The translations under genes and the position numbers were made by a program. The notes beneath the pieces are model-generated. The model searched no databases and was not told the origin of the DNA. It was given only the letters and a program-made list of their open reading frames with translations. Shown piece after piece: positions 51,346 to 64,000 of a stretch of 64,000 bases of DNA (its first letter is position 1; every line of letters begins with the position of its first letter). Origin of the DNA: Xylocopa sonorina (taxonomy: Eukaryota > Arthropoda > Insecta > Hymenoptera > Apidae); NCBI RefSeq assembly GCF_050948175.1, contig NW_027490150.1:679001-743000 (forward strand), in the 5' to 3' direction.

Positions 51346-53875
51346 CATCTGCAAACGCTTTTTCGTACCAAGGAAGTGTCGCATTTACATTCTTTTGAAG
51401 AGTAGACGAGATATACATAATACTGCACAATGAATATTATATCTTATCATGAAACATAGTAATAAGATGCGATATCGCGTTTTAAGAAGAATGAGAACTC
51501 TATTTCTACGATACGTAGTCTTCTGCAGACGCTATTTCCAAGCAAGGAAGTGTCGCATTTACATTTCTTTGAAGTGTATGCGAGGTATACAAGACACTTC
51601 GCACTGAATATTATATCTTATCATGAAACATAGAAATGAGATACGATATCGCGTTTTGAGAAGCATTAGAACACTAATGCTACGATACGTAGCCATCTGC
51701 AAACGCTATTTCGTAGCAAGGAAGTGTCGCATTTACATCCTCTTGATGTGAATACGAGGTATACATAACACTGCACAATATATATTATATCTTATCATGA
51801 AACATAGAAATGAGATGCTATATCGCGATTTTAGAAGCATTAGAAAAATATTGCTTCGATACGTAGACATCTCCAAACGCTACTTCCTTGCAAGCATGTG
51901 TGGCCTTTACATTCTTTTGAAGTGAATACGAGGTATACATAACACTCCACAATGAATATTATATCTTATCATGAAACATAGGAATGAGATGCGATATCGC
52001 GTTATAAGAAGCATTTGAACTCTATTGCCTCGGTGCGTAGACATCTACAAACGCTATTCACTAGCAAGGAAGAGACGCATTTACACTCATTTGAAGTGAA
52101 TACGAAGTATACATGACACTTCGCAGTGAATATTATATCTTATCATGAAACATAGAAATGAGATGCGACATCTTCTTTTATGAAGCATTAGAACTCTATT
52201 GTTTGCATACCTATACATCTGGAAACGCTATTTCCTAGCAAGGAAGTGTCGCATTTACATTCATTTGAAGTGTATGCGAGGTATACATAACACTGCACAA
52301 TGAATATTATATCTTATCATGAAACGTAGAAATGAGATGCGATATCTCGTTTTAAGAAGCATTAGAACTCTGTTGCTTCCATACGTAGACATCTGCCAAC
52401 GCTATATCCTAGCAAGGGAGAATCGCATTTACATTCATTTGAATTGTATCCGAGTTATACATGACACTGCGCAATGAGTATTATATCTTATCATGAAACA
52501 TAGAAATGAGAAGCTATATCTTGATTTAAGAGGCATTAGAACACTATTGCATCTAATCGTAGACATCTGCAAACGCTACTTCCTAGCAATTAAGTGCCGC
52601 ATTCACCTTCTTTTGTAGTGAGTACGAGGTATACATGACACTTCGCAATGAATATTATATTTCATCATGAAACCTAGAAATGAGATGCGATATTTGGTTT
52701 AAGAAGCATTTGAACTCTATTGCTACGATACGTAGACATCAGCAAACGCATTTCCTGTCAAGAAAGTGTCGCATTTACATTCATTTGAAGTGTGGACGAG
52801 GAATACATTACACTTCCCAATGAATAGTATATCTTATAATGAAACACAGAAATGAGATGCGATATCTCGCTTTAAGAAGCATAGAACACTATTTCTTCGA
52901 TACGTAGACATCTACAAACGCTATTTCCTAGCAAGGAAGTGTGGCATTTACATTCATTTGAGGCGAATACGAGGTATACATTACACCCCACAATGAATAT
53001 TATATCTTATCATGAAACATAGAAATGCGAAGCGATATCGCGATTCAAGAAATATTAGAACTCTATTGCTTCGATACGTCGACATCTGCAAACGCTATTT
53101 CCTAGCAAGGAAGTGTGGCATTTACATTCTTCTGAAGCGTAGACGAGGTATACATAACACTTCGCAATGAATATTATATCTTACCATGAAACGTAGAAAT
53201 GAGATGCGTTATCGCGTTTGAAGAAGGATTAGAACTCTATTGCTTCGATACGTAGACATCTGGAAACGCTATTCCCTAGCCATGAAGTGTGGCATTTATA
53301 TTCTTTTGAATTGTAGACGAGACACACGTAACACTTCGCATTGAATATTATGTGTTATCATGTAACATAGAGTTGAGATGCTATATCGCTTTTAAAGAAG
53401 CATTAGAACTGTTTTGCTTCGAAACGTAGACATCTGGAAACGCGTTTCCTAGGAAGGAAGTGAGGCATTTACATTCATTGGAAGTGTAGACGCGGAATAC
53501 ATATCACTTCGCAATGAAAATTATATCTTATCATGAAACAGAAATGAGATGCGATATCGCGTCTTAAGAAGCATTAGAACTCTATTGCTTCGATACGTAG
53601 ACATCTGGAAACGATATTTCCTAGCAAGGAAGTGTCGCATTTACATTCTTTTGAAGTGTAGGCGAGGAATACATAACACTTCGCAATGAATATTATATCT
53701 TATCATGAAACATAGAAATGAGAAGCGATATCGCGCTTTAAGAAGCGTTAGAAATCTATTGCTACGATACGCAGACATCTGCAAACGCTATTTCGTAGCA
53801 AGGAAGTGTCGCAATTACATTCCTTTCAAGTGAATACGAGGTATACATGACACTTCGCAATGAATATTATATCTT
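51346..53875. repeat. Left extension of block C copy 3
   Basis: It matches 31947-33420 with about six inserted monomers at about 51740-52780. It ends with a junction near 53862, where a CGCAATGAAT...CACGAAAC start is joined to a GATATGACAATATAAG monomer. Three monomers present at 33420-33940 are missing across this junction. Confidence 0.82.
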
Positions 53876-56800
53876 ATCACGAAACATAGAAATGAGATGC
53901 GATATGACAATATAAGAAGCATTAGATCTCCTTTGCTTCGATACGTACACATCATCAAACGCTATTTCCAAGCAAGGAAGTGTCGCATTTACATTCTTTT
54001 GAAGTGAATACAAGGTATACATAACACTCCACAATGAATATTATATCTTATCATGACACATAGAAATGATATGCGATATCGCGTTTTGAGAAGCATTAGA
54101 ACTCTATTGCAAACGATACGTAGACATCTGCAAACGCTATTTAATAGCAAGGAAGTGTCGCGTTTACATTCCTTTGAAGTGAATACGAGGAATACATAAC
54201 ACTCCACAATGAATATTATACCTTATCATGAAACATAGAAATGAGGTTCTATATCGCGATCTAAAAAGCATTAGAAAACTATTGCTTCGACACGGAGACA
54301 TCTGCAAACTTTATTTCCAAGGAAGGAAGTGTCGCATTTACATTCTTTTGAAGTGAATACGAGGTATACATAACACTACACAATGAATATTATATCTTAT
54401 CATGAAACATAGAAATGAGATGCGATATGACGATTTAAGAAGCATTAGAACTCTATTGCTTCGATACGCAGACATCTGCAAACGCTATTTCCTAGCAAGG
54501 AATTGTCGCATTTACATTCATTTGATGTGAATACGAGGAATACATGAAACTTCGCAATGAATATTATATCTTATCATGAAACATAGAAATGAGATGACAT
54601 ATCCCGTTTCAAGAAGCATTAGAACTCTATTACTTCGATACGTAGACATTTGCAATCGCTATTTCCCAGCAAGGAAGTGTCGCATTTACATTCATTTGAA
54701 GTGTATGCGAGGTATACATAACACTTCGCAATGAATATTATATGTTGTCATGAAACATGGAAATGAGAAGCGATATCTCGTTTTAAGAAGCATTATAACA
54801 CGCTTGCTTCGATACGTAGACATCTGCAAACGCTATTTCCTAGCAAGGAAGTGTCGCATTTACATTCTTTTGAAGTGAATGCGAGGTATACATGACACTT
54901 TGCAATTAATATTATATCTTATCATGAAACATAGAAATGAGATGCGATATCCCGTTGCAAGAAGCATTAGAACTCTAATGCTTCGATACGTAGACATCTG
55001 CAATCGCTACTTCCTAGCAAGGAACTGTCGCATTTACATTCATTTGAAGTGTATGCGAGGTATACATAATACTTCGCAATGAATATTATATCTTATCGTG
55101 AAACATAGATATGAGATGCGATCTCGCGATATAAGAAGCATTAGAACTCTATTGCTACGATACGTAGACATCTGCAAACGTTATTTCCTAGCAAGGAAGT
55201 GTCGCATTTACATTCATTTGAAGTGTATGCGATGTATACGTGACACTTCGCAATAAATATCATATCTTATCATGAAACACAGAAATGTAATGCGATATCG
55301 CGTTTTGAGATGCAACAGAAATCTAATGCTACGATACGCAGAAATCTGCAAACGCTATTTCCTAGCAAGGAAGTGTCGCATTTACATTCTTTTGAGGTGA
55401 ATACGAGGTATACATAACACTCCACAATGAATATTATATCTTATCGTGAAACATAGATATGAGATTCGATCTTGAGATATAAGAAGCATTAGAAGTCTAT
55501 TGCTACGATACGTAGACATCTGCAAACGCTATTTCCTAGCAAGGAAGTGTCGCATTTACATTCATTTGAAGTGTATGCGAGGTATACATAACACTTCGCA
55601 ATGAATATTATATGTTGTCATGAATCATAGAAATGAGAAGCGATATCTCGTTTTAAGAAGCAATATAACACGCTTGCTACGTTACGTAGACATCTGCAAA
55701 CTCTATTTCCTAGCAAGGAAGTGTCGCATTTACATTCATTTGAAGTGTATGCGATGTATACGTGACACTTCGCAATAAATATTATATCTTATCATGAAAC
55801 ATAGAAATGAGATGCGATATCCCGTTGCAAGAAGCATTAGAACTCTAATGCTTCGATACGTAGACATCTGCAATCGCTACTTCCTAGCAAGGAACTGTCG
55901 CATTTACATTCATTTGAAGTGTATGCGAGGTATACATAATACTTCGCAATGAATATTATATCTTATCGTGAAACATAGATATGAGATGCGATCTCGCGAT
56001 ATAAGAAGCATTAGAACTCTATTGCTACGATACGTAGACATCTGCAAACGTTATTTCCTAGCAAGGAAGTGTCGCATTTACATTCATTTGAAGTGTATGC
56101 GATGTATACGTGACACTTCGCAATAAATATCATATCTTATCATGAAACACAGAAATGTAATGCGATATCGCGTTTTGAGATGCAACAGAAATCTAATGCT
56201 ACGATACGCAGAAATCTGCAAACGCTATTTCCTAGCAAGGAAGTGTCGCATTTACATTCTTTTGAGGTGAATACGAGGTATACATAACACTCCACAATGA
56301 ATATTATATCTTATCGTGAAACATAGATATGAGATTCGATCTTGAGATATAAGAAGCATTAGAAGTCTATTGCTACGATACGTAGACATCTGCAAACGCT
56401 ATTTCCTAGCAAGGAAGTGTCGCATTTACATTCATTTGAAGTGTATGCGAGGTATACATAACACTTCGCAATGAATATTATATGTTGTCATGAATCATAG
56501 AAATGAGAAGCGATATCTCGTTTTAAGAAGCAATATAACACGCTTGCTACGTTACGTAGACATCTGCAAACTCTATTTCCTAGCAAGGAAGTGTCGCATT
56601 TACATTCATTTGAAGTGTATGCGATGTATACGTGACACTTCGCAATAAATATTATATCTTATCATGAATCATAGAAATGTAATGCGATATCGCGTTTTGA
56701 GATGCAACAGAAAACTAATGCTACGATACGCAGAAATCTGCAAACGCTATTTCCTAGCAAGGAAGTGTCGCATTTACATTCTTTTGAGGTAAATACGAGG

Positions 56801-58728
56801 TATAAATAACACTCCACAATGAATATTATATCTTATCATTAAACATAGAAATGTGATGTGATATCGCGTTTTAAGAAGCTTTAGAACTCTACTGCTACGA
56901 TACGTAGACATCTGCAAACGCTATTTCCTTGCAGGGAAGTGTCGCATTTACATTCATTTGAAGTGTATGCGAGGTATACGTAACACTTCGCAATGAATAT
57001 CATATCTTATCATGAAACACAGAAATGTAATGCGATATCGCGTTTTGAGATGCAACAGAAATCTAATGCTACGATACGCAGAAATCTGCAAACGCTATTT
57101 CCTAGCAAGGAAGTGTCGCATTTACATTCTTTTGAGGTGAATACGAGGTATACATAACACTCCACAATGAATATTATATCTTATCGTGAAACATAGATAT
57201 GAGATTCGATCTTGAGATATAAGAAGCATTAGAACTCAATTGCTACGATACGTAGACATCTGCAAAGGTTATTTCCTAGCAAGGAAGTGTCGCATTTACA
57301 TTCTTCTGACGTGAATACAAGGTATACATGACACTTCGCAATTAATATTATATCTTATCATGAAACATAGAAATGAGATGCTATATCCCGTTCCAAGAAG
57401 CATTAGAACTCTATTGCTTCGAAACGTAGGCATCTGCAATCGCTATTTCCTAGCAAGGTAGTGTCGCATTTACATTCATTTGAAGTGTTTGCGAGGTATA
57501 AGTGACTCTTCGCAATGAATATTATATCTTATCATGAAGCATAGAAGTGAGATGCGATATCATGTTTTGAGAAGCATTAGATCTCTATTGCTACGATACG
57601 TAAACCCCTGCAAACGCTATATCCTAGCAAGGAAGTGCCGCATTTGCATTCTTTTGAAGTGAGTACGAGATATACATGACACTTCGCAATTAATATTATA
57701 TCTTATCACGAAACTTAGAAATGAGATGCGACATCTCGTTCTACGAAGCATTAGAACTGTATTGTTTCGATACGTAGACATCTGGAAACGCTATTTCCTA
57801 GCAAGGAAGTGTCGCATTTACATTCTTTTGAAGTGAATACGAGGTATACATGTAGCTTCGCAATGAATATTATATCTTATCATGAAACAAAGAAATGAGC
57901 TGCGATATCGCGTTTTAAGAAGCATTATAACTCTATTGTTTCGGTACGTAGACATCTGACATCGCTATATCCTAGCAAGGAAGTGTCGCATTTACATTCT
58001 TTTGAAGTGAATACGAGGTATACATGACACTTCGCAAAGAATATTATATCTTATCATGAAACATAGAAATGAGATTCGCTATGGCGTTTTAAGAAGCATT
58101 TGAAATCTATTGCGACGATACGTAGATAACTACAAACGCTATTTCCTAGCAAGGAAGTGTCGCATTTACATTCATTTGAAGTGTATGCGAGGTATAAGTG
58201 ACACTTCGCAATGAATATTATATCTTATCATGAAGCATAGAAATGAGATGCGATATCATGTTTTGAGAAGCATTAGATCTCTATTGCTACGATACGTAAA
58301 CTCCTGCAAACGCTACTTCCTAGCAAGGAAGTGTCGCATTTACATTCTTTTGAAATGAAAACGAGGTATACATGACACTTCGCAATGAATATTATATCTT
58401 ATCATGAAACATATATATGAGATGCGATATCGCGTTTTGAGAAGCATTAGAATTCCAATGCCACGATACGTAGACATCTGCCAACGCTATTTCCTAGCAA
58501 TGAAGTGTCGCATTTACATTCTTTTGAGGTGAATACGAAGTAGACTTAACACTCCACAATGAATATTATATCTTATCATGAAACCAAAATATGAGGATCG
58601 TTTTCGCCTTTTAATAAGCATTAGAACTCCTTTGCTACGATACGTAGACATCTGCAAAAGCAATTTCCTAGCAAGGAAGTGTCGCATTTACAATCTTTTG
58701 AAGTGAATACGAGGCATACATAACACTC

Positions 58729-60814
58729 CACAATGAATATTATATCTTATCATGAAACACAGAAATGAGATGCGATATGGCGATTTAAGAAGCATTAGAA
58801 CTCTATTGCTTCGATACGTAGACATCTGTAAACGCTATTTCCTAGCAAGGAAGTGTCGCATTTACATTCATTTGAAGTGTATGCGTGGTATATATGCCAC
58901 TACGCAATGAATATTGTACCTTATCACGAAACATAGAAATTAGATGCGATATCGCGATTTAAGAAGCATAAAAACTCTATTGCTACGATACGTAGACACC
59001 TGCAAACGCTATTTCGAAGCATGGAAGTGTCGCAAAAACCTTCTTTTGGATTGAATACAAGGTAAACATGACACTCCGCAATGAATATTATAACTTATCA
59101 TGAAACACAGAAATGAGTTGCGACATCGCGTTATAAGAAGCATTAGAACTCTATTGCTCCGATAAGTAGACATCTGCAAACGCTATTTCCTAGCAAGCAT
59201 GTGTCGCATATACATTCTTTTTAAGTGAATATGCGGTACACATGACACTTCGCAATTAATATTATGTCTAACCATGAAACATGGAAATGAGATGCGATAT
59301 CGCGTTTGGAGAAGCATTAAAATTCCAATGCTACGATACGTAGACATCTGCAAACGCTACTTCTTAGCAAGGAAGTGACGCATTTACATTCTTTTGAAGT
59401 GACTACTGGGTATACATGACACTTCGTAATGAATGTTATATCTTACCACGAAACATAGGAATGAGATGCAATATCGCGATTTAAGAAGCACTAGAACTCT
59501 ATTTCTTCGTTACGGAGACATCTGCAAACGCTATTTCCTAGCAAGGAAGTGTCGCATTTACATTCACTTGAAGTGTGTGGGAGGCATAAGTGACACTTCG
59601 CAATGATTATTTTATCTTTCCATGAAACATAGAAATGTGATGCGATATTGCGTTTTACGAAACATTAGAACTCTATTGCTACGATACGTAGGCTTCTGCT
59701 AACGCTATTTCCTAGGAAGGAAGTGTCGCATTTACATTCTTTTGAGGTGAATACGAAGCAGACATAACACTCCACAATGAATATTATATCTTATCACGAA
59801 ACATAGTAATGAGATGCGATATCGCGTTTTAAGAAGCATTAGAACTCTATTGCTTCGACAAATAGATATCTGCAAACTCTATTTCCTAGCAAGGAAGTGT
59901 CGCATTTACTTTCATTTGAAGTGAATACGAGGTATACATAACAATACACAATGATTATTATATCTTATCATGAAACATAGAAATGATATGGAATATGGCG
60001 ATTTAAGGAGCATTAGAACTCAATTGCTACGACACGTAGACATCTACAAACGGTATTTAATGACAAGAAAGTGTTGCACTTACACTCTTTTGAAGTGAAT
60101 ACGAGGTTATAATAACACTGCACAATGAATATTATATCTCATCATGAAACATAGGAATGGGATGCGATATGGCGATTTAAGAAGCAGTAGATCTCTATTG
60201 CTTCGATACGTAGACATCTGCCAACGCTATTTCCTAGTTAGGAAGTGTCGCATTTACATTCTTTGAAGTGAATGCGAGGTATATATAACACACCACAATG
60301 AATATTAAATCTTATCATGAAACATAGAAATGAGATGCGATATTGCGATTTAAGAAGCATAGGACCTCTATTGCTTCGATACGCAGACATCTGCCAACAC
60401 TATTTCCTAGCAGGGAAGTGTCGCATTTCGTTTCGTTTGAAATGACTACGAAGTATACAAACACTGCACGATGAATACTATATCTTATCATGAAACATAG
60501 AAATGAGATACGACATCCCGTTTTAAGAAGCATTAGAAATCTACTGCTTCAATACGGAGACATCTGCAAACGCTATTTCCTGGCAAGGAAGTGTTGCATT
60601 TACATTCGTTTGAAGTGAATACGATGTATACATGTAACTTCGCAATGAATATCATATCTTATCGTGAAACATATAAATGAGATGCGATATCTCGTTTTGA
60701 GAAGCATTAGAACTCTATTGCTTCGATATATAGACATCTGGAATCGCTATTTCCTAGCAAGTATGTGTCGCATTTACATTCTTTTGAAGTGAATACGAGG
60801 TATACATAACACTC
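58729..60814. repeat. 12-monomer unit, tandem copy 1
   Basis: This run of 2086 bases (12 x 174 minus 2) is repeated immediately to the right with very few substitutions. It includes the two extra monomers at 59150-59500, which block C copy 2 does not have. Confidence 0.9.
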
Positions 60815-62900
60815 CACAATGAATATTATATCTTATCATGAAACACAGAAATGAGATGCGATATGGCGATTTAAGAAGCATTAGAACTCTATTGCTTCGA
60901 TACGTAGACATCTGTAAACGCTATTTCCTAGCAAGGAAGTGTCGCATTTACATTCATTTGAAGTGTATGCGTGGTATATATGCCACTACGCAATGAATAT
61001 TGTACCTTATCACGAAACATAGAAATTAGATGCAATATCGCGATTTAAGAAGCATAAAAACTCTATTGCTACGATACGTAGACACCTGCAAACGCTATTT
61101 CGAAGCATGAAAGTGTCGCAAAAACATTCTTTTGGATTGAATACAAGGTAAACATGACACTCCGCAATGAATATTATAACTTATCATGAAACACAGAAAT
61201 GAGTTGCGACATCGCGTTATAAGAAGCATTAGAACTCTATTGCTCCGATAAGTAGACATCTGCAAACGCTATTTCCTAGCAAGCATGTGTCGCATATACA
61301 TTCTTTTTAAGTGAATACGCGGTACACATGACACTTCGCAATTAATATTATGTCTAACCATGAAACATGGAAATGAGATGCGATATCGCGTTTGGAGAAG
61401 CATTAAAATTCCAATGCTACGATACGTAGACATCTGCAAACGCTACTTCTTAGCAAGGAAGTGACGCATTTACATTCTTTTGAAGTGACTACTGGGTATA
61501 CATGACACTTCGCAATGAATGTTATATCTTACCACGAAACATAGGAATGAGATGCAATATCGTGATTTAAGAAGCACTAGAACTCTATTTCTTCGTTACG
61601 GAGACATCTGCAAACGCTATTTCCTAGCAAGGAAGTGTCGCATTTACATTCACTTGAAGTGTGTGGGAGGCATAAGTGACACTTCGCAATGATTATTTTA
61701 TCTTTCCATGAAACATAGAAATGTGATGCGATATTGCGTTTTACGAAACATTAGAACTCTATTGCTACGATACGTAGGCTTCTGCTAACGCTATTTCCTA
61801 GGAAGGAAGTGTCGCATTTACATTCTTTTGAGGTGAATACGAAGCAGACATAACACTCCACAATGAATATTATATCTTATCACGAAACATAGTAATGAGA
61901 TGCGATATCGCGTTTTAAGAAGCATTAGAACTCTATTGCTTCGACACATAGATATCTGCAAACTCTATTTCCTAGCAAGGAAGTGTCGCATTTACTTTCA
62001 TTTGAAGTGAATACGAGGTATACATAACAATACACAATGATTATTATATCTTATCATGAAACATAGAAATGATATGGAATATGGCGATTTAAGGAGCATT
62101 AGAACTCAATTGCTACGACACGTAGACATCTACAAACGGTATTTAATGACAAGAAAGTGTTGCACTTACACTCTTTTGAAGTGAATACGAGGTTATAATA
62201 ACACTGCACAATGAATATTAAATCTCATCATGAAACATAGGAATGAGATGCGATATGGCGATTTAAGAAGCAGTAGATCTCTATTGCTTCGATACGTAGA
62301 CATCTGCCAACGCTATTTCCTAGTTAGGAAGTGTCGCATTTACATTCTTTGAAGTGAATGCGAGGTATATATAACACACCACAATGAATATTAAATCTTA
62401 TCATGAAACATAGAAATGAGATGCGATATTGCGATTTAAGAAGCATAGGACCTCTATTGCTTCGATACGCAGACATCTGCCAACACTATTTCCTAGCAGG
62501 GAAGTGTCGCATTTCGTTTCGTTTGAAATGACTACGAAGTATACAAACACTGCACGATGAATATTATATCTTATCATGAAACATAGAAATGAGATACGAC
62601 ATCCCGTTTTAAGAAGCATTAGAAATCTACTGCTTCAATACGGAGACATCTGCAAACGCTATTTCCTGGCAAGGAAGTGTTGCATTTACATTCGTTTGAA
62701 GTGAATACGATGTATACATGTAACTTCGCAATGAATATCATATCTTATCGTGAAACATATAAATGAGATGCGATATCTCGTTTTGAGAAGCATTAGAACT
62801 CTATTGCTTCGATATATAGACATCTGGAATCGCTATTTCCTAGCAAGTATGTGTCGCATTTACATTCTTTTGAAGTGAATACGAGGTATACATAACACTT
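60815..62900. repeat. 12-monomer unit, tandem copy 2
   Basis: Nearly identical to 58729-60814. Differences include GATGCAATATCG near 61030, CATGAAAGTG near 61107, ATCGTGATTT near 61559 and ATTAAATCTC near 62218. The left boundary follows TACATAACACT, a sequence present at both ends of the unit, so the exchange probably occurred within it. Confidence 0.9.
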
Positions 62901-63390
62901 CGCAATGAATATTATATCTTATCATGACACATAGAGATGTGATGCGATATCGCGTTTTAAGAAGCATTAGAATCCTATTGCTTCTATACGAAGACATCTG
63001 CAAACGCTATTTCCTAGCAAGGAAGTGTCGCATTTACATTCTTTTGAAGTGAATTCGAGGTATACATTACACTTCACAATGAATGTTATATCTTATCGTG
63101 AAACATAGAAATGAGATGCGACATCTCGTTTTAAGAAGCATAAGAACTCTATGGCATCGATACGTAGACATCTGCAAACGCTACTTCCTAGCAAGGAAGT
63201 GTCGCATTTACATTCTTCTGAACTGAATACGAGGTATACATGACACTTCGCAATGGATATTATATAATATCATGAAACAAAGGAATGAGATGCGATATCG
63301 CGATTTAAGGAGCATCAGAACTCTATTGCTACGATAAGTAGACATCTGCAAACGCTACTTCTTAGCAAGGAAGTGTCGCATTTACATTCT

Positions 63391-63640
63391 TTTGAAGTGA
63401 ATACGAGGTATACATAACACTCCACAATGAATATTATATCTTATCGTGAAGCATAGAAATGAGGAGCGATTTCGCGTTTTAAGAAGCATTAGAAATTTAT
63501 TGCTTCGATACGTAAACATCTGCAGACGCTATTTCTTAGGAAAGAAGTGTGGCATTTACATTCGCTTAAAGTGTAGACGAGGAATACGTAACACTTCGCA
63601 ATGAATATCATATATTATCATGAGACATAGAAATGATATG
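63391..63640. repeat. Junction monomers right of block C copy 3
   Basis: About one and a half monomers with private variants (CGTGAAGCATAG, GAGGAGCG, CATTCGCTTAAAG). They join the end of the block C order to a piece that matches 49905 onward. Confidence 0.75.
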
Positions 63641-64000
63641 CGATTTCGCGTTTTAAGAAGCATTAGAACTCTATTGCTTCGATGCGGAGACATCTGCAAT
63701 CGCTACTTCCTAGCAAGGAAGTGTCGCATTTACATTCTTTTGAAGCGCATAGGAAGTATACATAACACTCCACAATGAATATTATATCTTATCATGAAAC
63801 AGAAATGCGATGCGATATCGCGATTTAAGAGGGATTAGAACTCTATTGCTTCGATACGTAGACATCTGCCAACGCTATTTCCTAGCAAGGAAGTGTTGCG
63901 TTTACATTCATTTGAAGTGTATGCCAGGTATACATGACACTTCCTAATGAATGTTATATCTTATAATGAAACATAGAAATGAGATGCGATATGGCGATTT
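63641..64000. repeat. Copy of 49905-50265 at the right edge
   Basis: The markers GATGCGGAGACATC, GAAGCGCATAGG, the two-base deletion GAAACAGAAATG and ACTTCCTAATGAATG follow in the same order at an offset of 13734. The array continues beyond the window. Confidence 0.88.

Larger units (their letters stand above)
53876..63390. repeat. Block C, copy 3, with an internal 12-monomer duplication
   Basis: It follows copy 2 at an offset of 12858 (at 53989), then 13033 after one extra monomer near 55946-56120, then 13380 after two extra monomers at about 59150-59500 (AAGTAGACATCTGC and AACTACTGGG types). The 2086-bp run 58729-60814 is then repeated at 60815-62900. The copy continues to about 63390 and then leaves the copy 2 order. 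Confidence 0.88.
1..64000. repeat. Satellite DNA array, about 368 head-to-tail monomers of 174 bp
   Basis: Landmarks recur every 174 bases with very few exceptions: CGCAATGAAT near the monomer start, GATATCGC, TACGTAGACATCTG, TTCCTAGCAAGGAA and GTATACAT. The first monomers start at 1, 175 and 349; the last starts at 63943, leaving 58 bases at the right edge. All monomers lie in the same orientation and I saw no inverted ones. Adjacent monomers differ at many sites, while monomers many units apart are often nearly identical, so the array has higher-order organisation. Both ends are inside the array, so its full size is unknown. Satellites with 150-180 bp monomers are typical of centromeric and pericentromeric chromatin in eukaryotes; the family itself is not one I recognise. 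Nothing else was found in the window. Confidence 0.98.

Noticed and set aside
1..64000. CRISPR array
   Set aside because: The period is 174 bp and the entire unit is repeated; there are no short conserved repeats separated by unrelated spacers.
1..64000. CENP-B box
   Set aside because: TTCG occurs in CTTCGATACG and ACTTCGCAATG, but neither continues to the required A and CGGG core. No match was seen.
1..64000. RNA polymerase III internal promoter (B box)
   Set aside because: CTTCGATAC is one base from the B-box core, but no suitable A box stands upstream and no tRNA-like fold was found.
1..64000. Transposable element remnants or target-site duplications
   Set aside because: Every stretch I read can be assigned to a monomer position. 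No terminal repeats, reverse-transcriptase or transposase-like peptide was seen.
1..64000. Telomeric repeats or rDNA spacer repeats
   Set aside because: No short G-rich telomere motif runs and no rRNA sequence occur in the window.
1..64000. Tandem-repeat protein gene
   Set aside because: Although the period is a multiple of three, the usual monomer has in-frame stops (TGA in CAATGA in the longest plus frame), and substitutions are spread with no visible codon pattern.

Overview
The whole window is one uninterrupted satellite DNA array. A monomer of about 174 bp is repeated head to tail, always in the same orientation, from base 1 to base 64000. Counting from the recurring landmark CGCAATGAAT (or CACAATGAAT) gives about 368 monomers plus a 58-base partial unit at the right edge. 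I found no unique sequence, transposon, rRNA or tRNA gene, CRISPR array, or credible protein-coding gene. The long tandem array, nucleosome-scale monomer and nested higher-order repeats point to a eukaryotic chromosome, most likely a centromeric, pericentromeric or other heterochromatic block. I do not recognise the satellite family and cannot name the organism. A monomer close to the consensus has about 36% GC and roughly 9 CpGs against about 5.5 expected from its base composition. That argues against a heavily CpG-methylated genome and is compatible with an invertebrate, but it is weak evidence.

Layout. 1-2436: an 8-monomer unit (1392 bp) followed by most of a second copy. 2437-4001: divergent single monomers. 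4002-4697: a small A-B-A' cluster. 4698-12890: a mosaic in which 1-2 kb segments recur at spacings of 6, 11, 12 and 21 monomers and further. 12891-17076: mainly divergent monomers. 17077-28110: block B, a unit of about 29 monomers present about two and a half times, with internal gains and losses of single monomers. 28111-31946: mostly divergent monomers. 31947-64000: block C, a unit of about 41-43 monomers present as a tandem pair (33715-47957) and again at 53876-63390. The last copy carries its own recent 12-monomer tandem duplication.

How the parts relate. Nearly all copy differences are gains or losses of whole monomers. Several junctions fall inside hybrid monomers that keep the 174-bp register. 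This is the expected record of unequal exchange and gene conversion. Register breaks are few: a 74-bp deletion near 41011, a 16-bp insertion near 13065, an 8-10 bp deletion near 49384, and two clusters of single-base indels at 8.6-9.4 kb and 11.3-11.7 kb that look like consensus errors. The monomer carries several short dyads (GCGATATCGC, TACGTA, TTCCT-AGCA-AGGAA and an 8-bp inverted repeat). These are the best candidates for a functional element.

All boundaries were read by eye and may be off by tens of bases.
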